Origin: a virus
Virus record (IMG/VR): IMGVR_UViG_3300015189_000004
Span: 1-57,358 of that record
Reading direction: 5' to 3' (one strand)
DNA: 57,358 bases
The number at the start of each line of letters is the position of its first letter. Within the stretch, counting starts at the first letter, position 1. A program made the position numbers and the translations under genes. A model generated the notes under the pieces. That model was given only the letters and a program-made list of their open reading frames with translations, searched no databases and was not told where the DNA came from. Below are positions 1-7,392 of the stretch, piece by piece.

Positions 1-13
1 CCCCCGGCTGCAT
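1..13. repeat. Left copy of imperfect terminal repeat
   Basis: The first 13 bases (CCCCCGGCTGCAT) match the last 13 bases of the window (CCCCCGTCTGCAT) at 12 of 13 positions in the same orientation. This suggests that the window was cut at, or close to, the genome ends. It could be a cos-proximal or terminase-binding element, but a chance match of this length is not excluded. Confidence 0.4.
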
Positions 14-102
14 CGCCGCACCCTATATTTTAGCCCCGGGGGCCCTTTTGGCAGGAAGCTTCCGGTTTTTACTCCCGTTTGAACCACACGAAAGGCTCGG
101 TC

Positions 103-255
103 ATGACGACCCTGTACATGGTTCTCTACCTCCTCGCTGCCGTATGCTTCATTCTTGCGGCACTCGGCGTGCCCGTTCAGAAGGTCAACGTGCTGGCTCT
201 CGGATTGTTCTTCTGGGTTCTGGTTCCGTTGATCATGTCGTTGAAGGCTCTTTAG
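103..255 (+). CDS. Small two-span membrane protein
   Basis: This 50-residue ORF starts at ATG 103 behind a GAAAGG ribosome binding site. It is almost entirely hydrophobic, with two probable membrane segments (about residues 5-22 and 28-46) separated by a short polar turn (PVQKVN). That plan resembles small phage holin-like or inner-membrane proteins. It stands alone before the packaging genes, and the endolysin lies 1.4 kb downstream, so a lysis role is possible but unproven. Confidence 0.6.
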   Translation: MTTLYMVLYLLAAVCFILAALGVPVQKVNVLALGLFFWVLVPLIMSLKAL

Positions 256-302
256 AACCTCGCATAACTCATCCAAAACTACTACAGAAGGGAGTTGATT
301 CT

Positions 303-653
303 ATGGCTACTCGTCGAACAAATACTCCTGAAGAGAAGACAACTAGGCGCAGACCAGCTACAACTCCTGAGGCTCGAGAGAACCAGCTCATTGCTCAAGC
401 CGTTGACCTCGCTGAGAAGCAGATTAACAACGGAACCGCGTCAGCTCAAGTCATCAGTCACTTTCTGAAGCTTGGATCTTCACGCGAGAAGCTAGAGCAA
501 GAGCGTCTGATGAAAGAGAACAGTCTCTTGGACGCCAAGCGTGAACAACTTGCCTCGGCGGCTCGTGTTGAGGAGTTGTACAAGACAGCGCTCGACGCGA
601 TGCGTTCCTACGCTGGTCAAGAGCCTCTGGACCGTGACGACTACGATGATTAG
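303..653 (+). CDS. Probable packaging-associated protein (small terminase-like)
   Basis: This is a 116-residue charged protein. The N-terminus (residues 1-30) is basic and probably disordered (TRRTN, TTRRRP). It is followed by a long helical region around residues 33-105 with coiled-coil character (SSREKLEQERLMKENSLL) and an acidic C-terminus (DRDDYDD). The start is ATG 303 behind AGAAGGGAG. The stop overlaps the HNH gene by 8 nt. Short helical proteins of this kind sit just before HNH and terminase genes in many siphoviruses, so a small-terminase or packaging role is inferred from position and composition. No diagnostic motif is visible. Confidence 0.6.
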   Translation: MATRRTNTPEEKTTRRRPATTPEARENQLIAQAVDLAEKQINNGTASAQVISHFLKLGSSREKLEQERLMKENSLLDAKREQLASAARVEELYKTALDAMRSYAGQEPLDRDDYDD

Positions 654-1053
654 GCGCTATTCCGACCTGAGACGTCTTGATGATTTCGAGGAGCGTTATC
701 GCTACCTTGCACTTCGAGGCGGTGTCGGTGTTGCTACCTTCGGGTACGACCGCTACATCAATCAACAGTTCTATACGTCTCGTCAGTGGCGTCAACTTCG
801 ACAGCATGTTATTGCTCGAGACCTTGGCTGCGATTTGGGCATAGATGGCTACGAGATCCACAGTGGTCTTATCGTTCATCACATGAATCCAATGTCTGCT
901 GACGACATTACGCATGGAGACTCAAGCATCCTTGATCCTGAGTTTCTCATTTCGACCACCCACCAAACCCACAATGCGATTCACTATGGAGACGAGAAAC
1001 TGCTCCCAAAGATTCATGTGGCGCGTACTCGTGGTGACACAAAACTGTGGTAA
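646..1053 (+). CDS. HNH endonuclease
   Basis: A 135-residue HNH-family protein. The core contains FYTSRQWRQLRQHVIARD followed by the metal-site region LIVHHMNPM (two histidines near residue 85), and a later NAIHYG element could supply the final His. A CxxC zinc pair is not obvious. The start is ATG 646, overlapping the previous gene, because the longer upstream extension would lie inside that gene. HNH proteins next to the terminase often assist DNA packaging (HK97 gp74 is the known case), so a packaging nuclease role is likely. A free-standing homing nuclease is the alternative. Confidence 0.75.
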   Translation: MIRRYSDLRRLDDFEERYRYLALRGGVGVATFGYDRYINQQFYTSRQWRQLRQHVIARDLGCDLGIDGYEIHSGLIVHHMNPMSADDITHGDSSILDPEFLISTTHQTHNAIHYGDEKLLPKIHVARTRGDTKLW

Positions 1054-1070
1054 CCGAAAGTTGATTTTCA

Positions 1071-1433
1071 ATGCCCCTGACTATTGAATTGAAAAGCGAG
1101 ATAGCAAGACTCAACGCTACGAACTCAACGCTCCATATTGAGATTGCCCGGTTGGAGCATGCACTAGCTTCAGCGGATGTTCTTCGTGCAATGCTGGAAC
1201 CACCGAAAATTGTGGTGTTTGACGAAGAACACGATCTCACTCCAAAAGAGACTGAGGTGTTGCTTCTAATCATGGCTGGTGCGTCAACAGCAGAGATGGC
1301 GCAGACCATGTATTCGTGTGAAAGCACCGTCAAATCACACATTAGTTGTATCTATGAAAAACTAGGTGTGCACAACAGGGGTGGGGCCGCAATGGCCGGT
1401 GCACATTTAGGTTTAGACGAAACCGCGGCATAA
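1071..1433 (+). CDS. LuxR/GerE-type helix-turn-helix protein
   Basis: This 120-residue protein has an N-terminal coiled coil (about residues 1-42, leucine/isoleucine heptads) and a C-terminal LuxR-family DNA-binding domain (about residues 55-115). The hallmark TPKETEVLLLI, a short turn, then STAEMAQTM and ESTVKSHISCIYEKLGV all match the GerE four-helix fold. There is no receiver or autoinducer domain, so the coiled coil probably only dimerises it. It sits between the HNH and endolysin genes, suggesting control of the late (packaging/lysis) genes; this is inference. Confidence 0.8.
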   Translation: MPLTIELKSEIARLNATNSTLHIEIARLEHALASADVLRAMLEPPKIVVFDEEHDLTPKETEVLLLIMAGASTAEMAQTMYSCESTVKSHISCIYEKLGVHNRGGAAMAGAHLGLDETAA

Positions 1434-1458
1434 CTTCTCGTCCGGAAAGGACAACAAC

Positions 1459-1626
1459 ATGACTGACCAGCCAGAGGTTCCGGTAGAGAACCATGATGAC
1501 GAGGACGTAGCAGCACTTCTCGAAAGAGACACTGCCGATGGTCCTGGAACGGACGACGAGAACACTCTTCCCGAGAGCGACTTCGTCTCCTTCGCCGAGC
1601 CCGACGTTGAGATGGAGGACTCATGA
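1459..1626 (+). CDS. Small acidic protein coupled to endolysin
   Basis: A 55-residue, strongly acidic protein rich in Asp and Glu with almost no basic residues. It starts at ATG 1459 behind GGAAAGG, and its stop overlaps the endolysin start (ATGA), so translation is probably coupled. No known motif is visible. An acidic chaperone-like or regulatory partner of the endolysin is conceivable but unsupported. Confidence 0.6.
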   Translation: MTDQPEVPVENHDDEDVAALLERDTADGPGTDDENTLPESDFVSFAEPDVEMEDS

Positions 1627-2447
1627 CAACGATTGCCTACGACAAACCGGTTTCCGACTTTGTCGCTCGTCTCAGTGCAACAGGACACGTCTCGCACAGG
1701 GCATACCGGAAGACATCAGTCACGCTTCATCACAACGGAGGCCGGCTGTCGCATCAGGGTGTCCTCAATGTCTGGAAAGCTCGTCCGGCGTCTGCGCACT
1801 TCGATGTCGACGCGGCTGGTTCCGTTGCTCAGTACGTCAAGGTCAACGAGTACGCGTGGGCTGTTGGAAACACCGTCGGCAACCAGTCATCGATCAGCAT
1901 CGAGATGGCAAACGCTACTGTCGCGCCTAGCTGGACGGTTTCGGACGTTACGTGGAAGTCTGCGGCACGTCTTGCGGGTTGGCTCTTTGCCAAGGTGATC
2001 GGTGTTCGTCCTTCTTCGAGCAACTTCTTCTATCACCACCACTGGTCATCGACGGCTTGCGCCGGACCATACATGGACACGATTCCGAGGCAGGTTCTGG
2101 CAGAAGCTCAGCGGGCCTACGACACATTCAAGTCGTTTGGACACGTTCCACCGGTTGTTCCGCCGGTTGTCCACCCGCCGACAGGCAAGATCATGCTGAC
2201 TGTTGATGGCGTCTTTGGCTCTCAGAGTAAGCGTCGTCTTCAGCAGTGGGCCGGAGCAACGATCGACGGCATTCTCGGAAGAAACTCATGGGTGGCTGTT
2301 CAGCGAAAGCTTGGCGGACTTGCCGTGGATGGATCTCCGGGTCGAAACACCTGGATCAAGATTCAGAAGCTCGTCGGAGTGACTCAGGATGGTTCGCCGG
2401 GGCCAAACACCTATCGGCATCTTCAGGCATACCTGAATTCGCACTAG
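1623..2447 (+). CDS. Endolysin, N-acetylmuramoyl-L-alanine amidase
   Basis: A 274-residue cell-wall hydrolase. The N-terminal Amidase_2/PGRP domain (about residues 10-165) carries the zinc ligands as LHHN (H36/H37), YHHHW (H138-H140) and TAC (C146). After a proline-rich linker (PPVVPPVVHPP) the C-terminal part holds three short repeats with VDG-FG, IDGILGRNSW, VDGSPGRNTW and QDGSPGPNTY, which are peptidoglycan-binding-domain-like units. It cleaves the glycan-peptide amide bond to release virions. There is no signal peptide, so a holin is needed; holin candidates lie at 24.1-25.8 kb and perhaps at 103-255. Confidence 0.93.
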   Translation: MTTIAYDKPVSDFVARLSATGHVSHRAYRKTSVTLHHNGGRLSHQGVLNVWKARPASAHFDVDAAGSVAQYVKVNEYAWAVGNTVGNQSSISIEMANATVAPSWTVSDVTWKSAARLAGWLFAKVIGVRPSSSNFFYHHHWSSTACAGPYMDTIPRQVLAEAQRAYDTFKSFGHVPPVVPPVVHPPTGKIMLTVDGVFGSQSKRRLQQWAGATIDGILGRNSWVAVQRKLGGLAVDGSPGRNTWIKIQKLVGVTQDGSPGPNTYRHLQAYLNSH

Positions 2448-2493
2448 CAACACCAAACCGTCAAAATGGTAGCCAATCAAGGAGGTGACCAAC

Positions 2494-2874
2494 ATGAGCG
2501 ACAGCATTCTCAACACGACCAAGAAGATCTTGGGCATCGAGGCGGACTACACAGCCTTTGATGAAGACATCATGATGCACATCAACTCTGTGTTTGCAAC
2601 TTTGAACCAGATGGGCATCGGGCCGGTAGATGGCTTTGCGATCGATGATGCTGTAGCCACATGGGACAGCTTCACGAACGGAAACAGGAAGCTCAACTCA
2701 GTCAAGACGTACGTGTACCTTCGGGTTCGCATGCTTTTCGACCCGCCGACAACTTCCTATCTCATCGGGGCATTGAAAGAGCAGGTTGCCGAGTTTGAAT
2801 GGCGACTCAGCACATACAGGGAAGGAGAATCATGGACGAGTCCGTTCCCAGTGGTCGTAGACCCGTTGGTGTGA
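2494..2874 (+). CDS. Head-tail connector, gp6-like
   Basis: A 126-residue all-helical protein. It has the pattern of gp6-like connector proteins: an N-terminal ILNTTKKILGI, then FDEDIMMHINSVFATLNQMG, a VKTYVYLRVRMLFDPPTTS segment and an ALKEQVAEFEWRL helix. It is expected to form the ring below the portal. ATG 2494 is chosen over GTG 2485 because the ideal Shine-Dalgarno AAGGAGGTG (2479-2487) is correctly spaced only for the former. It overlaps the next gene by 43 nt. Confidence 0.8.
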   Translation: MSDSILNTTKKILGIEADYTAFDEDIMMHINSVFATLNQMGIGPVDGFAIDDAVATWDSFTNGNRKLNSVKTYVYLRVRMLFDPPTTSYLIGALKEQVAEFEWRLSTYREGESWTSPFPVVVDPLV

Positions 2875-3374
2875 GTGATGTTGTCCTTGCCCACTACGGG
2901 AAGAAGGGCATGCACTGGGGTGTTCGGCGTGCAAGCAAGTACTCCGATGGCCCAAAGGGTACAAACAACCCGGTAGTCACGAAAGAACGACCCGGACACA
3001 AGGTCACTGCCAAAGGAGGGGAGAATCAGCCAGCGTCTGCGGACGCAAAGGCTATTGCTATCTCTCGGCAGAAGGCGAAGAAGAGTTCCACAGACTCTCT
3101 TTCAACGAAGGACCTTCAGGACCTCGTCAATCGGATGAATCTTGAGCAGCAGTACTCTCGGCTGACTCCAGACTCGAGGTCGACGAAGGGTAAGAAGTTT
3201 GCCGGCAAGTTTGTGGGTCAGATAGCCAAAGAGCAGCTTCCAAAGCTTGCTGTTATCGGGCTCAAGAAGGCAACCGCCGGTATTGACGACCCTCGTGTCA
3301 ACACCGCGATGAAAGTTGCGGAAGCCATGGCCTCTGCCGGCGGAAACATGGCAGGAAAGAAGAAGAACAAGTAG
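2832..3374 (+). CDS. Virion-associated protein with HYGKKGMHWGVR motif
   Basis: A 180-residue basic protein. Residues 19-33 hold the motif LAHYGKKGMHWGVRR, related versions of which occur in two proteins at 5.2-6.0 kb and at the N-terminus of the RNA polymerase-like protein at 54.2 kb. The middle is polar and probably disordered. The C-terminus has alternating helices ending in a GKKKNK basic tail. ATG 2832 follows GAAGGAGAA. It lies between the connector and the large terminase, so a head-associated role is likely. The biochemical function is unknown. Confidence 0.7.
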   Translation: MDESVPSGRRPVGVSDVVLAHYGKKGMHWGVRRASKYSDGPKGTNNPVVTKERPGHKVTAKGGENQPASADAKAIAISRQKAKKSSTDSLSTKDLQDLVNRMNLEQQYSRLTPDSRSTKGKKFAGKFVGQIAKEQLPKLAVIGLKKATAGIDDPRVNTAMKVAEAMASAGGNMAGKKKNK

Positions 3375-3389
3375 AAGGGAGGGTTGGCG

Positions 3390-5132
3390 ATGAGTTTATC
3401 GAACAAAGCAGTGCCCACATACTACGGGCAGTTTCGTGATGCAGTACTTCATGGTGATATTCCTGTGAATCGGGAAGTCACGATGGAGATGAACCGCATT
3501 GACGCACTCATCGCCAATCCGAACATCTACTACGACGATCAAGCAGTCGAGGGGTTCGTTCTATATTGTGAGAACGAGCTCACCCTTACTGACGGAGGTG
3601 ACTTGCATCTTCTGCCCACGTTCAAGCTGTGGTCAGAGCAGATCTTCGGGTGGTATTACTTCGTTGAGCGAAGTGTGTATGAGCCAAATCCCGATAATCG
3701 TGGTGGTCGCTATGTCCAAAAGACAATCAAGAAGCGACTGACTACGAAGCAGTACTTGATCGTTGCACGAGGCGCAGCAAAGTCGATGTATGCCTCTTGC
3801 ATTCAGAGCTATTTCCTCAATGTCGATACCTCAACAACGCATCAGATTACAACGGCACCCACGATGAAACAGGCTGATGAAGTCATGTCACCTTGCCGCA
3901 CTGCGATCACGCGTAGTAGAGGACCACTGTTCAAATTCTTGACCGAGGGATCAATGCAGAACACAACCGGCTCTCGAGCCAACCGTGTGAAGCTTGCCTC
4001 GACCAAGAAAGGCGTCGAGAACTTCCTTACCGGGTCGATGCTTGAAGTCCGACCAATGGCCATCAACAAACTTCAGGGTCTAAGACCCAAGATTTCAACA
4101 ATTGATGAGTGGTTGTCTGGCGATATTCGGGAAGACGTAGTCGGGGCAGTCGAACAGGGCGCATCGAAGCTCGATGACTATCTTATTGTCGCTATTAGCT
4201 CCGAGGGAACAGTTCGAAACGGTAGTGGTGACACTATCAAGATGGAACTCGCAGACATTCTCAAGGGCGACTTCGTTGCTCCTCATATTTCGATCTGGCA
4301 TTACAAGTTGGACGAGCTTGAGGAAGTAAACGATCCCTCAACATGGTTGAAAGCCAACCCAAACCTTGGGAAGACTGTCACTTACGACACATACCACCTC
4401 GATGTCGAACGAGCAGAGAAGGCTCCCGCAGCAAGGAACGACATTCTCGCCAAGAGGTTTGGAATTCCGATGGAAGGCTACACGTATTTCTTCACGTACG
4501 AGGAAACCCTTCCACATCGGCCTCGTGAGTTCTGGGAGATGCCTTGCGCCATGGGTGCAGACCTTTCGCAGGGTGACGACTTCTGTGCTTTCACCTTCCT
4601 CTTCCCTTTGAGGATGGGTTTCGGCATTAAGACTCGAAGTTACATTTCTTCGCTGACTTTGATGAAGCTTCCAGGCGCAATGCGTCACAAGTACGACGAG
4701 TTCATCAACGAAGGTAGTCTTCACATCCTTGAGGGCACTATCCTCGACATGATGGAGGTCTATGAAGATCTCGAATCATTCATTGAGGATCAGAAGTTTG
4801 ATGTACGTGCTTTCGGTTTCGACCCATATAACGCCAAAGAGTTTGTGACTCGCTGGGAAGCGGAGAATGGACCATTCGGTATCGAGAAGGTTATTCAGGG
4901 TGCGAAGAGCGAGTCGGTTCCACTCGGTGAACTCAAGATTCTGAGTGAAGAGCGGCTTCTCATATTCGATCAGATCCTGATGTCTTTCACAATGGGTAAT
5001 GCCATCACGCTTGAAGACACAAATGGCAACCGAAAGCTCATGAAGAAGCGGCAAGACGAGAAGATTGATAACGTGTCCGCTCTCATGGACGCATACATCG
5101 CTTGGAAAGCCAATAAAGAAGCCTTTGAATAG
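3390..5132 (+). CDS. terL: Terminase large subunit
   Basis: A 580-residue packaging motor. ATPase domain: the Walker A-like loop is RGAAKS (R127-S132) and the Walker B/catalytic region STIDEW has D239 and E240. The nuclease domain has three expected acidic residues: D391 in MGADLSQGDD, D478 in FGFDPYN and D567 in ALMDAYIAW, as in the RNase H-like terminase nuclease. It translocates DNA into proheads and cuts the concatemer. The start is ATG 3390, six nt after AAGGGAGGG; TTG 3384 would be too close. Confidence 0.95.
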   Translation: MSLSNKAVPTYYGQFRDAVLHGDIPVNREVTMEMNRIDALIANPNIYYDDQAVEGFVLYCENELTLTDGGDLHLLPTFKLWSEQIFGWYYFVERSVYEPNPDNRGGRYVQKTIKKRLTTKQYLIVARGAAKSMYASCIQSYFLNVDTSTTHQITTAPTMKQADEVMSPCRTAITRSRGPLFKFLTEGSMQNTTGSRANRVKLASTKKGVENFLTGSMLEVRPMAINKLQGLRPKISTIDEWLSGDIREDVVGAVEQGASKLDDYLIVAISSEGTVRNGSGDTIKMELADILKGDFVAPHISIWHYKLDELEEVNDPSTWLKANPNLGKTVTYDTYHLDVERAEKAPAARNDILAKRFGIPMEGYTYFFTYEETLPHRPREFWEMPCAMGADLSQGDDFCAFTFLFPLRMGFGIKTRSYISSLTLMKLPGAMRHKYDEFINEGSLHILEGTILDMMEVYEDLESFIEDQKFDVRAFGFDPYNAKEFVTRWEAENGPFGIEKVIQGAKSESVPLGELKILSEERLLIFDQILMSFTMGNAITLEDTNGNRKLMKKRQDEKIDNVSALMDAYIAWKANKEAFE

Positions 5133-5140
5133 GAGGATTA

Positions 5141-5242
5141 ATGCTCGATGAAGATGAACACTGGGAATCGATTCCGGGCTATCCAACGCAACCAAAGGCT
5201 ATCGCTTTGAACGCATCGACTTATAGGAAGGCTTTCAAATGA
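5141..5242 (+). CDS. Very small ORF coupled to motif protein
   Basis: A 33-residue ORF with an excellent AGGAGG ribosome binding site seven nt before ATG 5141 and a stop overlapping the next start (ATG 5239). It is acidic at the N-terminus (DEDEHWESIPGYP). It could be a leader for translational coupling between terminase and the downstream motif protein, or a small structural peptide. The EHWESIPGYP stretch vaguely recalls the start of NUMOD4 domains, so a remnant of an HNH gene is also possible. Confidence 0.5.
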   Translation: MLDEDEHWESIPGYPTQPKAIALNASTYRKAFK

Positions 5243-5610
5243 CACAGGTGGCCGATAAACCGCCTCTAGACGAGGTGATGGAGCACGTTGGTGTAAAAGG
5301 CATGCACTGGGGTGTTCGAAAGAGTTCTTCATCCTCCAGTTCATCAAAACCGACTATGTCAACAAAGAAGAAGGTTGCTGTTGGCGTTGGTGTTGGTGTG
5401 TTGGCTGTTGGTGCAGCGGCTGCAGCAGTGGCCCTTTCGAAACATGGGAAAGTTCCGGTTCGAGAAGCGGTTGTTACCATCGCTACTCTAAAAGCTGAAA
5501 AATCCCCAACATACGACCAATACACAAAAGTTTTAGCATCAAAAGGCATGAACCAAAAGATCATGTTTGACAATGCTAAGAATGTGTACCACCTTGTTAG
5601 TTTCGACTGA
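5239..5610 (+). CDS. Membrane-anchored protein with HVGVKGMHWGVR motif
   Basis: A 123-residue protein. Residues 1-15 are similar to the next gene (MTQ-x-x-DKP), residues 16-28 are the HVGVKGMHWGVRK motif, then comes a run of eight serines, a lysine-rich patch and a glycine/alanine/valine membrane segment (about residues 45-68), followed by a polar C-terminus. It sits between terminase and portal. The tandem arrangement with the next gene indicates duplication of the N-terminal tag. Function unknown; a head-interior or ejected protein is a reasonable guess. Confidence 0.65.
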   Translation: MTQVADKPPLDEVMEHVGVKGMHWGVRKSSSSSSSSKPTMSTKKKVAVGVGVGVLAVGAAAAAVALSKHGKVPVREAVVTIATLKAEKSPTYDQYTKVLASKGMNQKIMFDNAKNVYHLVSFD

Positions 5611-5648
5611 CGTTGATACACCTCGACGTGTCGTAAGGAGAAAATCGA

Positions 5649-6044
5649 ATGACACAGATACCTGATAAGCCCTCGATCGAAGAGGCCATGGAGCACTTCG
5701 GAAAAAAGGGCATGCACTGGGGTGTTCGAAAAGGAGCCGATTCTGGATCTGGTGGTGGTTCACCAAAGAAAGTGAAGCCGACAACGGCTGACATCCAAGG
5801 CGCTCGGTTTCGAACCCAAGCTCGAGTCAAAAGGATCAACTCCGCGTCAGAGGATCATGCCGTAGCAACATCGTCAAAGGGTCGATCCGCTGCGATGAAA
5901 ATCATCAATGACAACATCAAAGCTGACCTCAAGTCTGGCGACTCAAAGCTCGCGGCAAAATCTACCAAGGGCGAGAAGATTGCCGCTGGAATCGCGTATG
6001 GACTTTCCGGAGCCATAGTTGTCAGCATGATTGCCGGAAGGTAG
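5649..6044 (+). CDS. Protein with HFGKKGMHWGVR motif, tandem paralogue
   Basis: A 131-residue basic protein whose first 28 residues closely follow the preceding gene and contain HFGKKGMHWGVRK at residues 16-28. The body is lysine/serine-rich with a helical stretch, and the C-terminus holds a hydrophobic segment (about residues 112-129) ending in AGR. It starts at ATG 5649 after AAGGAG and is immediately upstream of the portal gene. The body differs from its neighbour, so only the tag is shared. Confidence 0.65.
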   Translation: MTQIPDKPSIEEAMEHFGKKGMHWGVRKGADSGSGGGSPKKVKPTTADIQGARFRTQARVKRINSASEDHAVATSSKGRSAAMKIINDNIKADLKSGDSKLAAKSTKGEKIAAGIAYGLSGAIVVSMIAGR

Positions 6045-6076
6045 ATCGCCATCCATATTCAGAAAGGAGGTGACTC

Positions 6077-7375
6077 ATGGCACTCGGTTCCAGAATCAAG
6101 CATGCGTGGAGTGCGTTCACACTCACAAACGAGAGTTCTCTTGCCGACGACTTCTCATATTCGTCAGGCAGCGCAAGCTATGGCGCTCGACCAGATCGGG
6201 TAAGACTCCATTACTCGAACGAGCGATCGATCATCTCCTCGATCTACACCCGGCTTAGCATTGATGTTGCTTCTGTTGACATTCGGCATGTCCGTTTGGA
6301 CGACAAGAAACGTTACACGAAGGACGAGGACAGTGGTCTTAATGCCTGTCTGACGGTTGAGGCCAATCTCGATCAAGCTGCTCGTGCTTTTCGGCAAGAT
6401 GCAGCAATGACACTATTTGACAAGGGTGTTATTGCTATCGTTCCGGTAGACACGTCTCTCGATCCGTCAAGTTCTGGTTCGTTCGACATCAAGACGATGC
6501 GTGTTGGCGAGATTGTCACGTGGTACCCAAGGCACGTCAAGGTCAGTCTCTACAACGAGGCGACTGGACTGCGACAGGACATCACGCTTGAGAAGAAGTT
6601 CGTGGCGATTGTTGAGAATCCACTGTATTCAGTAATGAACGAGTCGAACTCGACTCTTCAGCGCCTCATCCGGAAGCTCAACATGCTTGATACCGTCGAC
6701 GAGGCTTCAAGTTCAGGCAAACTCGATCTCATCATTCAGCTTCCTTACGTCATCAAGTCTGAAGCCCGACGGCAACAGGCCGAACAGCGACGCGAGGACA
6801 TTGAGTTCCAGTTGAAGGGTAGTAAGTACGGCATCGCCTACACCGACGGTACCGAGAAGATCACTCAACTGAATCGTCCAGCCGAGAACAACCTACTCGC
6901 ACAGGTCACCTACCTCACGACCATGCTATACGGTCAACTGGGCCTTACCGAGGAAGTTATGAACGGCACCGCGGATGAGAAGGCCATGCTCAACTACATG
7001 AACCGAACGATTGAGCCTGTTCTGGCTTCAATCACAGAAGCGATGATCCGAACCTTCCTCACAAAGACGGCTCGCTCACAACTTCAGTCGATCATGTACT
7101 TCCGAGATCCCTTCAAGCTTGTCCCGATCGCTTCGATTGCCGACATTGCCGACAAGTTCGCTCGGAATGAGATCATGAGTTCGAACGAGATCCGACAGGT
7201 CATCGGCATCCAGCCGTCGGCTGATCCCAAGGCGGACAAGTTGCAGAACAGCAACATGCCACAGCCGTCAGCACCAGTAGTACCAATGCCACCGGTCGAT
7301 CCGTCGGCCAATGGGTTTACCAAGCGCATTATGCCAGCTCCGTCGGGGCTAGCAACTTCAGTACAAACAAGATAG
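6077..7375 (+). CDS. Portal protein
   Basis: A 432-residue portal of the HK97-like/SPP1-like group, based on size, position between terminase and capsid, and features: an N-terminal region preceding IYTRLSIDVASVDIRHVRLD, a central beta-rich clip with WYPRHVKVSLYNEATG, and a long C-terminal helical part with QLGLTEEVMNGTADEKAMLNYMNRTIEPV, typical of portal wing/stem segments. It forms the dodecameric DNA channel. Start ATG 6077 follows AAAGGAGGTG. The proline-rich tail (residues 395-420) is probably disordered. Confidence 0.9.
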   Translation: MALGSRIKHAWSAFTLTNESSLADDFSYSSGSASYGARPDRVRLHYSNERSIISSIYTRLSIDVASVDIRHVRLDDKKRYTKDEDSGLNACLTVEANLDQAARAFRQDAAMTLFDKGVIAIVPVDTSLDPSSSGSFDIKTMRVGEIVTWYPRHVKVSLYNEATGLRQDITLEKKFVAIVENPLYSVMNESNSTLQRLIRKLNMLDTVDEASSSGKLDLIIQLPYVIKSEARRQQAEQRREDIEFQLKGSKYGIAYTDGTEKITQLNRPAENNLLAQVTYLTTMLYGQLGLTEEVMNGTADEKAMLNYMNRTIEPVLASITEAMIRTFLTKTARSQLQSIMYFRDPFKLVPIASIADIADKFARNEIMSSNEIRQVIGIQPSADPKADKLQNSNMPQPSAPVVPMPPVDPSANGFTKRIMPAPSGLATSVQTR

Positions 7376-7392
7376 GAAGGAGAACAGTCAAA

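Noticed and set aside
14-75. Terminator from GCCCC/GGGGC and GGAAGCTTCC palindromes at the left end
   Set aside because: The palindromes leave no room for a stable RNA loop and no gene lies upstream in the window. They may be part of end processing but I cannot support a specific call.
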